A stretch of DNA of 64,000 nucleotides from Emcibacter sp048269205 (GTDB lineage Bacteria; Pseudomonadota; Alphaproteobacteria; Sphingomonadales; Emcibacteraceae), in contig NZ_JBLXJC010000002.1 in assembly GCF_048269205.1 (NCBI RefSeq), positions 620,001-684,000 on the forward strand, read 5' to 3'. The first letter of the stretch is position 1, and each line of letters begins with the position of its first letter. The notes under the pieces are model-generated. The model searched no databases, was not told the origin of the DNA, and saw nothing but the letters and a program-made list of their open reading frames with translations. The translations under genes were made by a program, and so were the position numbers. Shown piece after piece: positions 42,278 through 50,915 of this stretch.

Positions 42278-44359
42278 GTGCCGCATAGCAAGAAAAAGAC
42301 CATATTGGTGTGCATAGACGATCACCCCAAGACCTTCACCCTCCTGAAAGAGGCCGCCAACCAGGCCCGGGAAGCGGGATGCAGGTGGTCAGTGCTGCAT
42401 GTGACAACCCCTGATGACAGCCTTAGCCCCCGGGACAGAAAAGAAACTCTTATGAGCTTCATTACAGCGGCCCAGCATATGGGAGCGGACATTTTTGAAG
42501 TGGAGAACGCCAGCGTGCGGCTGGGTATTACCGGGTTTATCCTGGATGCCCTGCGGGAAGGCCGGGAGATTAACAGGGTTATTGTTGGCTATAGCGCGAA
42601 GGAGGGGCTGTTCACCGGCTTCAGGACACCGCTTGCGGAACATCTTGCCCGGGATCTCCGGGATCGCTGTGTTGTACAGATTGTCCCTCTTTCCGGGACG
42701 AACTATGAAACAACCTGGCGGGAACGCCTCCGGCTGCCCCAGATCAGCCTGAAAAACATCTTGTATGCCGTTATCGCCACCTTTCTAGCCTATCTTGGCG
42801 CAGAAGCCATATTGTCTTTCGTACCGACCATCGAGCGGCAGTTGAACACCTATAATGTGGCGCTTCTTTTTCTGATGGCCAGCAGCATTACCGCCCTCAG
42901 ACAAGGGCTGATTGCCGGACTCCTGTCAGCCATCATCGGCTTTATGATCATCAACTATGAATATATCCGTCCCTTCCACTCCTTTTCCATAAACAGCTCG
43001 GCCGATGGTATCGGCATGATCCTCTTCCTGACCTCCGCCATCATTATGTCCATATTGGGTGGCGTCAGCCGGGCCCAGAGTACCGCCGGCCTGCAAAGGG
43101 AGAAACGCAGTGAGGCGCTCTTTAGAATTCACCGGTTGAGCAGCGATGCGGAAAACAGGGAACAAGCGCTCAAAATAATCATGAACGAGCTGGACGATTT
43201 GCTACATATGGAAGTCGCCTTCTTCTTCCCGCCCCCCCTGTCTGATGAAATATCGGAGGAAAGCTTCCCGGTTCCAATCCATCTTGATGATAAGGACAGG
43301 GAGTCTCTGGAAAGCTGTTGGGAACATCTGCAAAGCACCGGGTTCGGCACCTTCTACAAGTTTGACACCGCCTGGCGATTTGAACCCCTGGTTACCCCCA
43401 AGGGACCACTGGGTGTGATGGGCGTGAAAATTCCTCTCAAACTGCGTTTCGATACTTCTTTCGGTCGGTTGCTCACGGCCCTGGCAGACCAGGTTGCCGC
43501 CATTCTCGAACGCATTGAACTGACGAAAATGATGAGCGACAGCCGCATCCGGGAGGAACGGGAGAAGCTGCGCGCCCTTTTGTTGTCCAGCGTTTCCCAC
43601 GACCTCAAAACACCGCTTGCCTCTGTCATCGGCGCCCTAAGTGTTTACCAGCGGATCAGGGATGCGGGTCGTCTGAAGCCGGAGCAGGCCGACGAATTGA
43701 TTGAAACCGCGCTTGACGAGGCGCAGAGGCTGGACAGTTTTATTTCCAATATTCTGGACATGACCCGGATCGAAAGCGGTGAAATCACCTTTGACAGAGA
43801 CTGGCACAATCCGGCTGACATTCTGAATTCAGTCACAAAAAGGCTGCGCCAAAGGTTGAGAAGACATAAATTGTCCGTCCAGACCCCCGAAAATTCCATG
43901 ATGGTGCATGTGGATTTATTGATGACCGAGCAGGTCCTGCAGAATATTATCGACAATGCGGTCAAATATTCCCCTGAAGGCGGGGACATTATTGTGGAAT
44001 ACGGCGCCGAGGAGAAAAACTTCTTTTTCCGGATCAGGGACTTTGGCCCCGGTATCCCGGAAGACAAACAGGAAGCCATATTCGACAAATACGAGCGCCT
44101 GCGCATGTCGGACAGCCAGGTTGCCGGCACGGGGCTCGGGCTCGCCATTTGCAAGGCCATCATGGAAAAACAGGATGGATGGATCAGTGTCGGAAACCAT
44201 GAACAGGGTGGCGCGGAATTTACCCTCTGGTTCCCGGATATGAAACCCGACGCAGAAAACAGCATATTTGAATACACCGAATACCCGGACAAAAATGACA
44301 CAAAAGGTGCCGGAGCTGACGGAAATAGGGGAGTACAGGAAAGGAGTAATGAGTTATGA
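42278..44359 (+). CDS. KdpD-like sensor histidine kinase lacking the KdpD ATPase domain
   Basis: A kinase of about 693 residues. It begins with a universal-stress-protein-like domain (KTILVCIDDHPKTFTLLKEA, about 6-135), then the four-helix KdpD membrane domain (about 155-270), a GAF-like region, the phospho-acceptor SVSHDLKTPLASVIGAL and an ATPase (NIIDNAVKYSPEGG, IRDFGPGIP, GTGLGLAICKAI). The N-terminal Walker-type domain of true KdpD is missing, and no kdpFABC genes are nearby. The start is GTG 42278 with AGAGGA upstream; ATG 42227 is an alternative. Its stop overlaps a receiver gene (ATGA). Confidence 0.88.
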   Translation: MPHSKKKTILVCIDDHPKTFTLLKEAANQAREAGCRWSVLHVTTPDDSLSPRDRKETLMSFITAAQHMGADIFEVENASVRLGITGFILDALREGREINRVIVGYSAKEGLFTGFRTPLAEHLARDLRDRCVVQIVPLSGTNYETTWRERLRLPQISLKNILYAVIATFLAYLGAEAILSFVPTIERQLNTYNVALLFLMASSITALRQGLIAGLLSAIIGFMIINYEYIRPFHSFSINSSADGIGMILFLTSAIIMSILGGVSRAQSTAGLQREKRSEALFRIHRLSSDAENREQALKIIMNELDDLLHMEVAFFFPPPLSDEISEESFPVPIHLDDKDRESLESCWEHLQSTGFGTFYKFDTAWRFEPLVTPKGPLGVMGVKIPLKLRFDTSFGRLLTALADQVAAILERIELTKMMSDSRIREEREKLRALLLSSVSHDLKTPLASVIGALSVYQRIRDAGRLKPEQADELIETALDEAQRLDSFISNILDMTRIESGEITFDRDWHNPADILNSVTKRLRQRLRRHKLSVQTPENSMMVHVDLLMTEQVLQNIIDNAVKYSPEGGDIIVEYGAEEKNFFFRIRDFGPGIPEDKQEAIFDKYERLRMSDSQVAGTGLGLAICKAIMEKQDGWISVGNHEQGGAEFTLWFPDMKPDAENSIFEYTEYPDKNDTKGAGADGNRGVQERSNEL

Positions 44360-44739
44360 GTTTAACAGGCCTGAATGTTGTCGCCATTGACGACACCTCC
44401 TCTATTCGCACTTTTTTGCGGATTTCGCTGAAAACCCTTGGCGCAGACTTCCATGAGGCCTCGACAGCCGAGGAAGGGCTGGAGCTTTGCAAAAGCGTCT
44501 CTCCGGATCTTGTGGTCCTTGATCTGGGGCTTCCTGACCGGGACGGTCTGGATATCCTGCCTGAAATCAAGGCAACGGGGGAGAAGAGCCCCACCGTTGT
44601 TGTCCTGACTGTCCGCAAGGAGCATGAGGCCCGCGCGGAGGCCTACCGCAAGGGGGCAGACGCCTATCTGACAAAACCCTTTATGATGGATGACCTTCTG
44701 GAGGTCATAGAGGAAAAATTCAATAGGCCGATCAAATAA
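44356..44739 (+). CDS. Single-domain response regulator
   Basis: A 127-residue CheY-like receiver without an output domain. Acidic pocket Asp12/Asp13 (AIDDTSS), phospho-acceptor Asp56 (VVLDLGLPDRDG), Thr of VVLTVR and Lys of YLTKPF are all present. It overlaps the kinase gene by four bases, so it is the kinase's most likely partner; it may act by protein contact or as a phosphate sink towards the convergent OmpR-type regulator. Confidence 0.93.
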   Translation: MSLTGLNVVAIDDTSSIRTFLRISLKTLGADFHEASTAEEGLELCKSVSPDLVVLDLGLPDRDGLDILPEIKATGEKSPTVVVLTVRKEHEARAEAYRKGADAYLTKPFMMDDLLEVIEEKFNRPIK

Positions 44740-44832
44740 TGATACCGGAAATCAAACGCACGTCCGTCGTATCAGAAGCTTCCTTCCCATAGCCAGGGGA
44801 TCATCAGGCTTTGTCATGATGGACCAGTAGCG

Positions 44833-45531
44833 CTAGTCGTCCATCACGATCATACGGTAGCCGATACCGGGCTCGGTCACGATATAGGTGGGATCTTTGG
44901 GATCAGGTTCGACTTTTTCACGGATCTGGCTCACATAAACCCTGAGATACTGCATGTCGTCGCCATGAGCGGGCCCCCAGACATCCAGCAATATCTGGCG
45001 ATGAGTGAGCATCTTGTCCCGGTTGACCATGAAATAGCGCAGCAGGTCATATTCCTTCGGGGTAAAGAAGGTTTCCTCCCCGTCAAGCAGCACCTGATGC
45101 CGGACCAGGTCCATGCGAACCCGCCCATTGACCAGATCCGGCTCACCCGCTTCCTGGGTTGCAGATTTGCGCAGGCTGGCCTCGATACGGGCAATCAGCA
45201 CATCGGGGTTGAATGGCTTGGTGACATAATCGTCGGCGCCGCGCCCCAGGGCATCAATGACTTCCTTGTCCAGGTCGCGCACGGAACAGACCAGGATCGG
45301 CACCTGGGACCACTCCCGGATCATATCGATGACTTCCTTGCCGTCCATATCCGGCAAGCCCAGGTCGAGAAGGATCAGCTCGGGCTTGACCGATGCCGCC
45401 ATGCGGATCGCCTGTTGCCCATTGTCCGTCTCTTCGGTTTTATAGCCTTCGGATTCAAGAGTGATACGCAGAAGCTTCCGGATCTGCGGTTCATCATCAA
45501 CAATCAGGATGGTGTTTTTCTTTTGCTTCAT
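44833..45531 (-). CDS. OmpR/PhoB-family response regulator, KdpE-like
   Basis: A 232-residue regulator with a receiver (phospho-Asp in LILLDLGLPDMDGKEV, lysine in YVTKPFNPD) and a winged-helix DNA-binding domain (FFTPKEYDLLRYFMVNRDKM, LRVYVSQIREKVEPDPKDPTY). It resembles KdpE most, matching the KdpD-like kinase on the opposite strand, with which it converges. Upstream of its start an inverted repeat GTGTCA-N10-TGACAC (45556-45577) could be an autoregulatory site. Targets are unknown because kdp transport genes are absent here. Confidence 0.9.
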   Translation of the reverse strand: MKQKKNTILIVDDEPQIRKLLRITLESEGYKTEETDNGQQAIRMAASVKPELILLDLGLPDMDGKEVIDMIREWSQVPILVCSVRDLDKEVIDALGRGADDYVTKPFNPDVLIARIEASLRKSATQEAGEPDLVNGRVRMDLVRHQVLLDGEETFFTPKEYDLLRYFMVNRDKMLTHRQILLDVWGPAHGDDMQYLRVYVSQIREKVEPDPKDPTYIVTEPGIGYRMIVMDD

Positions 45532-45607
45532 GGAGTACGGGTTCCGTCAACTATGGTGTCAAACTGCAGTGTGACACAATAATCATCTGGGGAAAATAAA
45601 TTCTCCA

Positions 45608-46018
45608 TTATGTTTTGGCAGAACCTTCCATGCGCCAGAGAAACCCTGTTGATCCGGCCCGGCGTCTATGAGGCAGAGCCTCTTCAGCACTCATCCGGCG
45701 CCCGCCTTCCTCGAGGAAACCGCGCACCAGAACAAGATCAGACCAGCGGGTCAGGCCGATCACATCGCCTGGGGTCCTTGCCATCCTGCGGATAGTTCTC
45801 CACAACACCGCATCCTCACCGGCAATATCCAGTATCTTCAGACCCTGGCCGGCCATTTCCCGGGCAAACACCCGGGACTGGGGCAGCCGGCTGTCATAGA
45901 TCGCAAGGGAAGCCTTCCGGCCTGCCGTTGTGGCCAGGCTGCCTGCAGAAGGGCCAAGGGCCATGGCCGCACCGGCCAGACCGGCACCCGCGATCATCTT
46001 TCGCCTGGTTATTCTCAT
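45608..46018 (-). CDS. Tat-exported protein of unknown function
   Basis: A 136-residue protein starting MRITRRKMIAGAGLAGAAMA, a twin-arginine signal with hydrophobic core, cleaved near residue 28-33. The mature part is about 105 residues and shows no metal or cofactor motif I recognise. Its start overlaps the cytochrome c stop by ATGA, and the cytochrome in turn overlaps the flavoprotein. This coupling suggests it works with that oxidoreductase in the periplasm or assists its maturation. It is not a known subunit of 4-cresol dehydrogenase or eugenol hydroxylase that I can name. Confidence 0.7.
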   Translation of the reverse strand: MRITRRKMIAGAGLAGAAMALGPSAGSLATTAGRKASLAIYDSRLPQSRVFAREMAGQGLKILDIAGEDAVLWRTIRRMARTPGDVIGLTRWSDLVLVRGFLEEGGRRMSAEEALPHRRRAGSTGFLWRMEGSAKT

Positions 46019-46446
46019 TCCGCTTCTCCTTCCAGAAACGCCGCGATCCTCTCCAGTTCCGCATCGGTCACATCAACCCGGGTCTGCGGCGGCATGGCCA
46101 CCTTGCCGTGACGCACCACATCCTTGACATAGTCAGCTGTCAGGTCGTCCCGGTTGGCTAGCAATCCGCTTTCCGGAGGATACCCTGCCTCCACACGCTG
46201 CTTGGTCAGCAGGTTGGTGCCCATACCACCGGGCAGATGACAGGCCCCGCAACGATTGGAGAACAGGACTTCCCCGTCCACCTCAGAGGCCAGACGGTCG
46301 CCTTCGGGAAGCTCCGCGCGCATTTGATAAAGAGGCATCTGCATCGCAGGCCCCGGGGCGCTGGCAGCTGTCTGTTCAGACTTTTCCGCGTCATTGCATC
46401 CGTTAAGGGCAAGACCTGCGATCATAACAAAAGCGATCCGTTTCAT
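46015..46446 (-). CDS. Class I c-type cytochrome, lipoprotein; electron acceptor of the flavoprotein
   Basis: A 143-residue protein with a lipobox (LALNGC, Cys about residue 17), a linker, and one heme-binding motif CGACH (about 67-71). The likely distal Met ligand is in VAMPPQTRVDV. The first half of the mature chain is low-complexity, so the heme domain is about 80 residues. It overlaps both neighbours by four bases. Flavocytochromes of the 4-cresol dehydrogenase and eugenol hydroxylase type pair a VAO-fold flavoprotein with such a cytochrome, so it should accept electrons from the upstream gene product. Confidence 0.9.
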   Translation of the reverse strand: MKRIAFVMIAGLALNGCNDAEKSEQTAASAPGPAMQMPLYQMRAELPEGDRLASEVDGEVLFSNRCGACHLPGGMGTNLLTKQRVEAGYPPESGLLANRDDLTADYVKDVVRHGKVAMPPQTRVDVTDAELERIAAFLEGEAE

Positions 46447-48023
46447 GATCTTACCCCCTTGTCAGCCTGACCTCTGAAAGCAGAGGGCCAAACCCCCTGT
46501 TTACCCGGAGCAATAATCCCGTTGGGGTCCAGGGCGTCCTTAACCTTTTCATTCAACCTGCGCAGGGCATGGTTGTTGAAATCAAAGGTATCGGCCACCG
46601 GGTCCATCCAGCCCAGGTGGGTGCGATATTCACCATAACCAGACTTTCGGGCATCCTCGATCAGGGCATTGAACATTTTGCGGATGTTCAGGACCTGGGC
46701 CTCATCATCCCGGTCATACATCAGCATGTTGATGTTGTTGGCAAAGCGGCCACCGATGGTAAAGCTGGCGTAAAAATCCACATCATGGGCCGCGATGATG
46801 GCCCGGCTGCGTTTCAGCTGATGCATCACATGCTTGGAATTGGCCGGCACCACCGGAGAAAATCCCATATGGGCACCGCGTCCCCCGACCCAGTCGCCCA
46901 TCTGCAGGGCCACGGCGGACGGCACGCCCATGGTGGTATCCATGGCATTGACCGGATCCCCGGTCTGCCACCATTCCTCAAGGAAGTCCGCCTGAATATG
47001 TTTCCTGAAGGCTTTCTTGATCACATCCGCCTTGGCCCGGACCACATCCCGCTCTCCATAAAGGCGGAGACTCACCTGCCAGTAGCCAAGCTTGTGTTCC
47101 TTCAGAAGTTCCTGTACGCGCCATTCCGGGATAGCCCCCGGCTTGTCCCAGAAATCCCCCCGCTGCCCAAGAAGCACGATCTTGCCGAGCCAACTGGGCA
47201 CAAAGATCGACTGATCGATCAGGCCGCTGATCTTCAGCGGCGCCAGAGTGTCAATCACCCAGCCGATATCGTCCTCGTTGGGAATATCCAGGGTCATTTG
47301 CAGGGAAGTTTCCGGCGCCGGCATCAGCCACATGCCCATGCTTGTGACAATGCCCATGTTGGACTGGGTGAACATCTGATCCCAGCTAGGCCCGTAGCTG
47401 AAGGGGAACAGGTGACTTGCCTGGTTATTGCTCATGGCGCCCATCCCGGTGCGAACCAGGTCCCCATCAGGCAGCACCACTTCCATGCCGCAGATATTCC
47501 GCGCATGCTGTCCGTACGGGGTATACCCGATACCGTGGTCCAGGGCATTGCCCATGACGGATCCCCAAGCATTGCCTGGAACCGACATCCACAGCGGATA
47601 ATTGTTGCGTTGAATATGTTCGTAAAGATCAAAGAAGCTGACACCCGGCTCGATCACACAATAGCCGAGATCCGGGTCGACCTTGTGAATTTTCGTCATC
47701 CGGCCCAGATCAAGAACAATTGATCCCGGCATGCGCGGTGCCGCCGCGCCATAACCCAGGTTTTTTCCCCGGGAGACCGGCCACAACGGTGTTTTAAATT
47801 CATTGGCAATGCGCACGATCGCCTGGATTTCCTCCACTGATGAAGGGGCCACGGCCGCTGAGGCGGGCCATTCCTCCTCCGATCCCGGAGCGTAAATATC
47901 AGAATAAACGTCCCTGTCCTGGTCCGTCGCCAGTACCCACTCCTTGCCGACGACCGCTTCAAACTTTTTAAGCGCCGCATCGAAATCAGCCAGGCTAACT
48001 CGTGGTGGAAGTGTAAGTTTCAT
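46443..48023 (-). CDS. VAO-family FAD-dependent phenol dehydrogenase (4-cresol dehydrogenase / eugenol hydroxylase type)
   Basis: A 526-residue FAD enzyme matching vanillyl-alcohol oxidase along its length. FAD-binding parts are PVSRGKNLGYGAAAP and SNMGIVTSMGMWLMP; the C terminus DPNGIIAPGKQGVWP is diagnostic. By alignment with VAO from memory, phenolate-binding Tyr91, Tyr466, Arg467 and Tyr167 match VAO Tyr108, Tyr503, Arg504 and Tyr187, and His385 (GAHMGFSP) matches the FAD-linking His422. Asp170 is replaced by Gly150, and His466/467 by Asn429/430. There is no signal peptide. Its cytochrome c partner overlaps it. Substrates may be para-alkylphenols such as eugenol, vanillyl alcohol or pinoresinol. 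Confidence 0.88.
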   Translation of the reverse strand: MKLTLPPRVSLADFDAALKKFEAVVGKEWVLATDQDRDVYSDIYAPGSEEEWPASAAVAPSSVEEIQAIVRIANEFKTPLWPVSRGKNLGYGAAAPRMPGSIVLDLGRMTKIHKVDPDLGYCVIEPGVSFFDLYEHIQRNNYPLWMSVPGNAWGSVMGNALDHGIGYTPYGQHARNICGMEVVLPDGDLVRTGMGAMSNNQASHLFPFSYGPSWDQMFTQSNMGIVTSMGMWLMPAPETSLQMTLDIPNEDDIGWVIDTLAPLKISGLIDQSIFVPSWLGKIVLLGQRGDFWDKPGAIPEWRVQELLKEHKLGYWQVSLRLYGERDVVRAKADVIKKAFRKHIQADFLEEWWQTGDPVNAMDTTMGVPSAVALQMGDWVGGRGAHMGFSPVVPANSKHVMHQLKRSRAIIAAHDVDFYASFTIGGRFANNINMLMYDRDDEAQVLNIRKMFNALIEDARKSGYGEYRTHLGWMDPVADTFDFNNHALRRLNEKVKDALDPNGIIAPGKQGVWPSAFRGQADKGVRS

Positions 48024-48117
48024 GATCTCTGTCCTGAATAATCAGCGGCCTTCACCCGGAATAAACCCAGTAAGTTGCAGATATGCCAAAGAAGACCAAA
48101 TGTTGCTGGAAATAAAG

Positions 48118-48140
48118 AAAGGGTGCACATGGCACCCTTT
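48118..48140 (-). terminator. Terminator hairpin after the TonB receptor gene
   Basis: AAAGGGTGC (48118-48126) pairs perfectly with GCACCCTTT (48132-48140). On the minus strand it is followed by CTTTATTT. It lies between the receptor stop and the flavoprotein start, so the flavoprotein operon probably has its own promoter just downstream. Confidence 0.6.
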
Positions 48141-48167
48141 CACAATATTTTCTAAATCAACAGAACC

Positions 48168-50462
48168 TTAGAAGTCCTGTTTGACGGTTAGCATCCACTC
48201 ACGCGGCTTACCCAAAGTATCATAGGAAGTTCCTGTGAACGCATAAAGCGTAGAGAACTGAGCTGTTTTATAATATTCGTCAAACAGATTGGTCACTGCC
48301 AGGGAGATGGCCAGGTCCTCATCCGCATTGCGCCATGTCAGACGGGCATTACCCATGACGTAGCTAGGCAGATAGGAGGCAAAACCCAGGGCACGGCCTG
48401 CGAAACGCTCATCAACATAGGAGACATCAACCCGTGGTGTCAGGCTGCCGCTTTCTCCAAGGTCCACAACATACTGAGCCCCAAATGTTGCCTGCCATGC
48501 GGGCGATGAACTGACCGGGTCATTAAGATCGATGCTGGTCGCCCGTGGGTCAACAGACTTCCACTCGCTCTTGATATAACTGACGGCAGCATTAATGCTC
48601 AGGGCTTCTGTTGGCTGGTACTCAAACTCAGCTTCTACACCCCAGAATTTGGCGTCACCACCATTCAGTCGTACACCACAGGGACCGCCGCCATAGGCCG
48701 TACAGTCACTGATCGGAATCTGCACATCCGTATAGTCATTGTAGAAGAAAGACAAATTCAGGCGTGCGTTTTCGAAAGGATCAGCCTTGATACCTATTTC
48801 GTAAGCAGTCAGTTTTTCCAGATCGAAATCACCTTCTGTAGCCTGAGTAGCCGTAAACGGTCGGGCAGAGACCCCGCCACCTTTAAAGCCGGTTGAAATT
48901 GTCGCATAGGCCATGAGGTTATCAGAAAAACGGTAATCTGCAGACAGGCGGTAATCAATATTGTCGCCACTATACTCGGCCGTAAGACCGTCAAGCCCCC
49001 CTACAATGGGGTTAAATGAGCCGTCAAAGTTCTTACGAACGAAGGTATAATCCTTGCTTTCTTCTGTATAGCGCACACCAGCTGTAATGGTCAGCTCGTC
49101 TGTGACACTTGCAATAACCGTACCGAAGACGGCAAAGCTGTCGGCATTGATCGGATCATTGCCATAGAACTGAAGCGGTCCAAAATAGCGAATATCCTGC
49201 TGGGTGAAATATGTTGTCAGCTGGTCTGAATAGAACGCACCGACCGTGAAATCAATCCCATCTGAAATCTGGCCGTTCAGGCGGATTTCCTGACTGAAGA
49301 AATCATGTGACATGTCGTTCCAGCCACCGGCGCCAAAAGCCGGATCGGCTGTTTGATCGTCATCCGTGCCCCATTTGGCATTAAATTCACGATATGCTGT
49401 AATGGACTGAATCTGCAACTCGTCTGTCAGAGCATAGTCAATATTTGCGGACACACCCCAGCCTTTAAAGCGGCTGCGGGAATCGAGAACGTTTGCTGGT
49501 GATGTACCTGTTGCCGGCAGAAAATAAGAGGCATAGCTACAGGTATCGCCACAAATCATATTCGGATTATTTTCACTTACAGAAAGAACCTCACCGGCGG
49601 CCGTCCTGTCAACATTTGTGACATCAGCAGTAATCAAAATATTCAGTTTGTCGTCCGGCGCGTAATTCACCATGCCGCGCAGAGCTGAATAGCCCTCGCC
49701 ACCCAGGGAGTCAAAAGTACAGTTTCCGGCAGCCGACGGCAAAATTGCGGCAATGCCTTCCGGGTTCCCCGGATTGGCGCAACCATAATCGACCCGGTCA
49801 ACCCAGCCTTTCTGCTCTTTATGCACACCCGACACACGGGCATAGAGACCGTCCGCCAGGGTAAAATCGCCGCTGGCGCGGATATCAATCAGATCACGGC
49901 TACCATAAGAAGCGCTCACATAACCTTCATTTTCACCGCTTGGGCGTTTTGAAACCAGCTTGATGGCACCACCGATAGAGTTACGACCGGTCAGGGTACC
50001 TTGTGGACCGCGAAGAATTTCAACACGCTCCAGATCCAGAAGATCCATAACGGAACCGGTCAGGATCGGATAATAGACATCATCCACATAAATACCAACA
50101 CCAGGCTCGTAAGCGGGGTTAAAGTCAAACTGACCCACACCACGGATTTCACCGCCAAGGGACGGACCATAAGCCGCACCAGCTTGAGTCAAGGTTACGT
50201 TCGGCGCCTGAAGGGCAACGTCAACGATGTTTGTCTGGCTGCGCGCTTCCAGCATATCGCCGGAAACGGCTGTAATAGCAATCGGCGTATCCTGGAGATT
50301 CTGTTCACGGAACTGAGCCGTAACCACAATTTCCTCCAGCGTCATCAGGCCTTCTTCTTCCTGCGCCACTGCAGGAGAAAATGTTCCCGCTGTCATCAGC
50401 GCGGCAAGCGAAACCATGCCGATGCGATTACTTTTACTCATTTTAGGTGATGTTGGTGTCAT
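48168..50462 (-). CDS. TonB-dependent outer membrane receptor
   Basis: A 764-residue outer-membrane receptor. A signal peptide ends near residue 34 (SPAVAQ), followed by a TonB-box region (LEEIVVTAQFREQNLQ), the plug domain (about 45-170, with PQGTLTGRNSIGGAI) and a beta-barrel ending in an aromatic residue (VKQDF). The pattern is typical of alphaproteobacterial receptors for large organic ligands rather than a siderophore-specific type. ATG 50462 is preceded by a strong GGGAGG. It stands divergent from the lignostilbene dioxygenase gene; uptake of lignin-derived biaryls is a reasonable inference (SYK-6 uses DdvT similarly). Confidence 0.92.
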   Translation of the reverse strand: MTPTSPKMSKSNRIGMVSLAALMTAGTFSPAVAQEEEGLMTLEEIVVTAQFREQNLQDTPIAITAVSGDMLEARSQTNIVDVALQAPNVTLTQAGAAYGPSLGGEIRGVGQFDFNPAYEPGVGIYVDDVYYPILTGSVMDLLDLERVEILRGPQGTLTGRNSIGGAIKLVSKRPSGENEGYVSASYGSRDLIDIRASGDFTLADGLYARVSGVHKEQKGWVDRVDYGCANPGNPEGIAAILPSAAGNCTFDSLGGEGYSALRGMVNYAPDDKLNILITADVTNVDRTAAGEVLSVSENNPNMICGDTCSYASYFLPATGTSPANVLDSRSRFKGWGVSANIDYALTDELQIQSITAYREFNAKWGTDDDQTADPAFGAGGWNDMSHDFFSQEIRLNGQISDGIDFTVGAFYSDQLTTYFTQQDIRYFGPLQFYGNDPINADSFAVFGTVIASVTDELTITAGVRYTEESKDYTFVRKNFDGSFNPIVGGLDGLTAEYSGDNIDYRLSADYRFSDNLMAYATISTGFKGGGVSARPFTATQATEGDFDLEKLTAYEIGIKADPFENARLNLSFFYNDYTDVQIPISDCTAYGGGPCGVRLNGGDAKFWGVEAEFEYQPTEALSINAAVSYIKSEWKSVDPRATSIDLNDPVSSSPAWQATFGAQYVVDLGESGSLTPRVDVSYVDERFAGRALGFASYLPSYVMGNARLTWRNADEDLAISLAVTNLFDEYYKTAQFSTLYAFTGTSYDTLGKPREWMLTVKQDF

Positions 50463-50915
50463 AGAAATACCTCCCATACATGACTAAGACATCTTGTCAT
50501 AAGATTGTCTCCCTAAGATTGCTTCCCAAATTTTTTACTACCGATGCCTTTTATGGCACCTAACGTTTGTATAACATACTAACAAATTTCTGCAAGGATG
50601 CTATACATAGTTTGTATTCATTTTCTGTTTTTCAGAGATTTTTTCCGAGTGGTGTGGCATCAATGCATCATTAATTGTATACATTTTATACATTCCACCC
50701 TTTTTCTGACAATTTCCTTTCCCGTCAGAAACTTACCTCAAAAAAACAGAAATACCTAACGCAAGGTCGGAAATATGCTCCAATATTACCCTTGAATTTT
50801 CCGGCCGAATTAAGTATCAATCTGAATATAGTTTGTTACACATACAATTATCAACACAAAAGATTGTAATAAACGATTTCAGGGAGTTTTCATCAGGCAA
50901 CGGGAGGCGCCAAAA
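50463..50915. other. Divergent promoter region between TonB receptor and lignostilbene dioxygenase
   Basis: A 453-bp AT-rich non-coding region. It contains GTATAACATAC (50569-50579), the palindrome TGTATACA (50676-50683) within a direct repeat of TATACATT (50678, 50687), and TTGTTACACATACAA at about 50832. Both genes have good ribosome sites at the edges. No RNA gene is visible. It probably controls both genes together. Confidence 0.6.
50566..50583. promoter_or_regulatory. Operator-like repeat GTAT-N3-ATACTAAC upstream of the TonB receptor gene
   Basis: TTTGTATAACATACTAAC shares the arms and the trailing TAAC with the two copies at 59549 and 59585, with the same 3-base spacer. It lies about 105 bp before the receptor start. 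A common regulator is inferred. Confidence 0.45.

Noticed and set aside
46569..47723. 384-codon frame opposite the VAO-family gene
   Set aside because: Antisense shadow with no motif, while the opposite strand aligns with VAO along its length.
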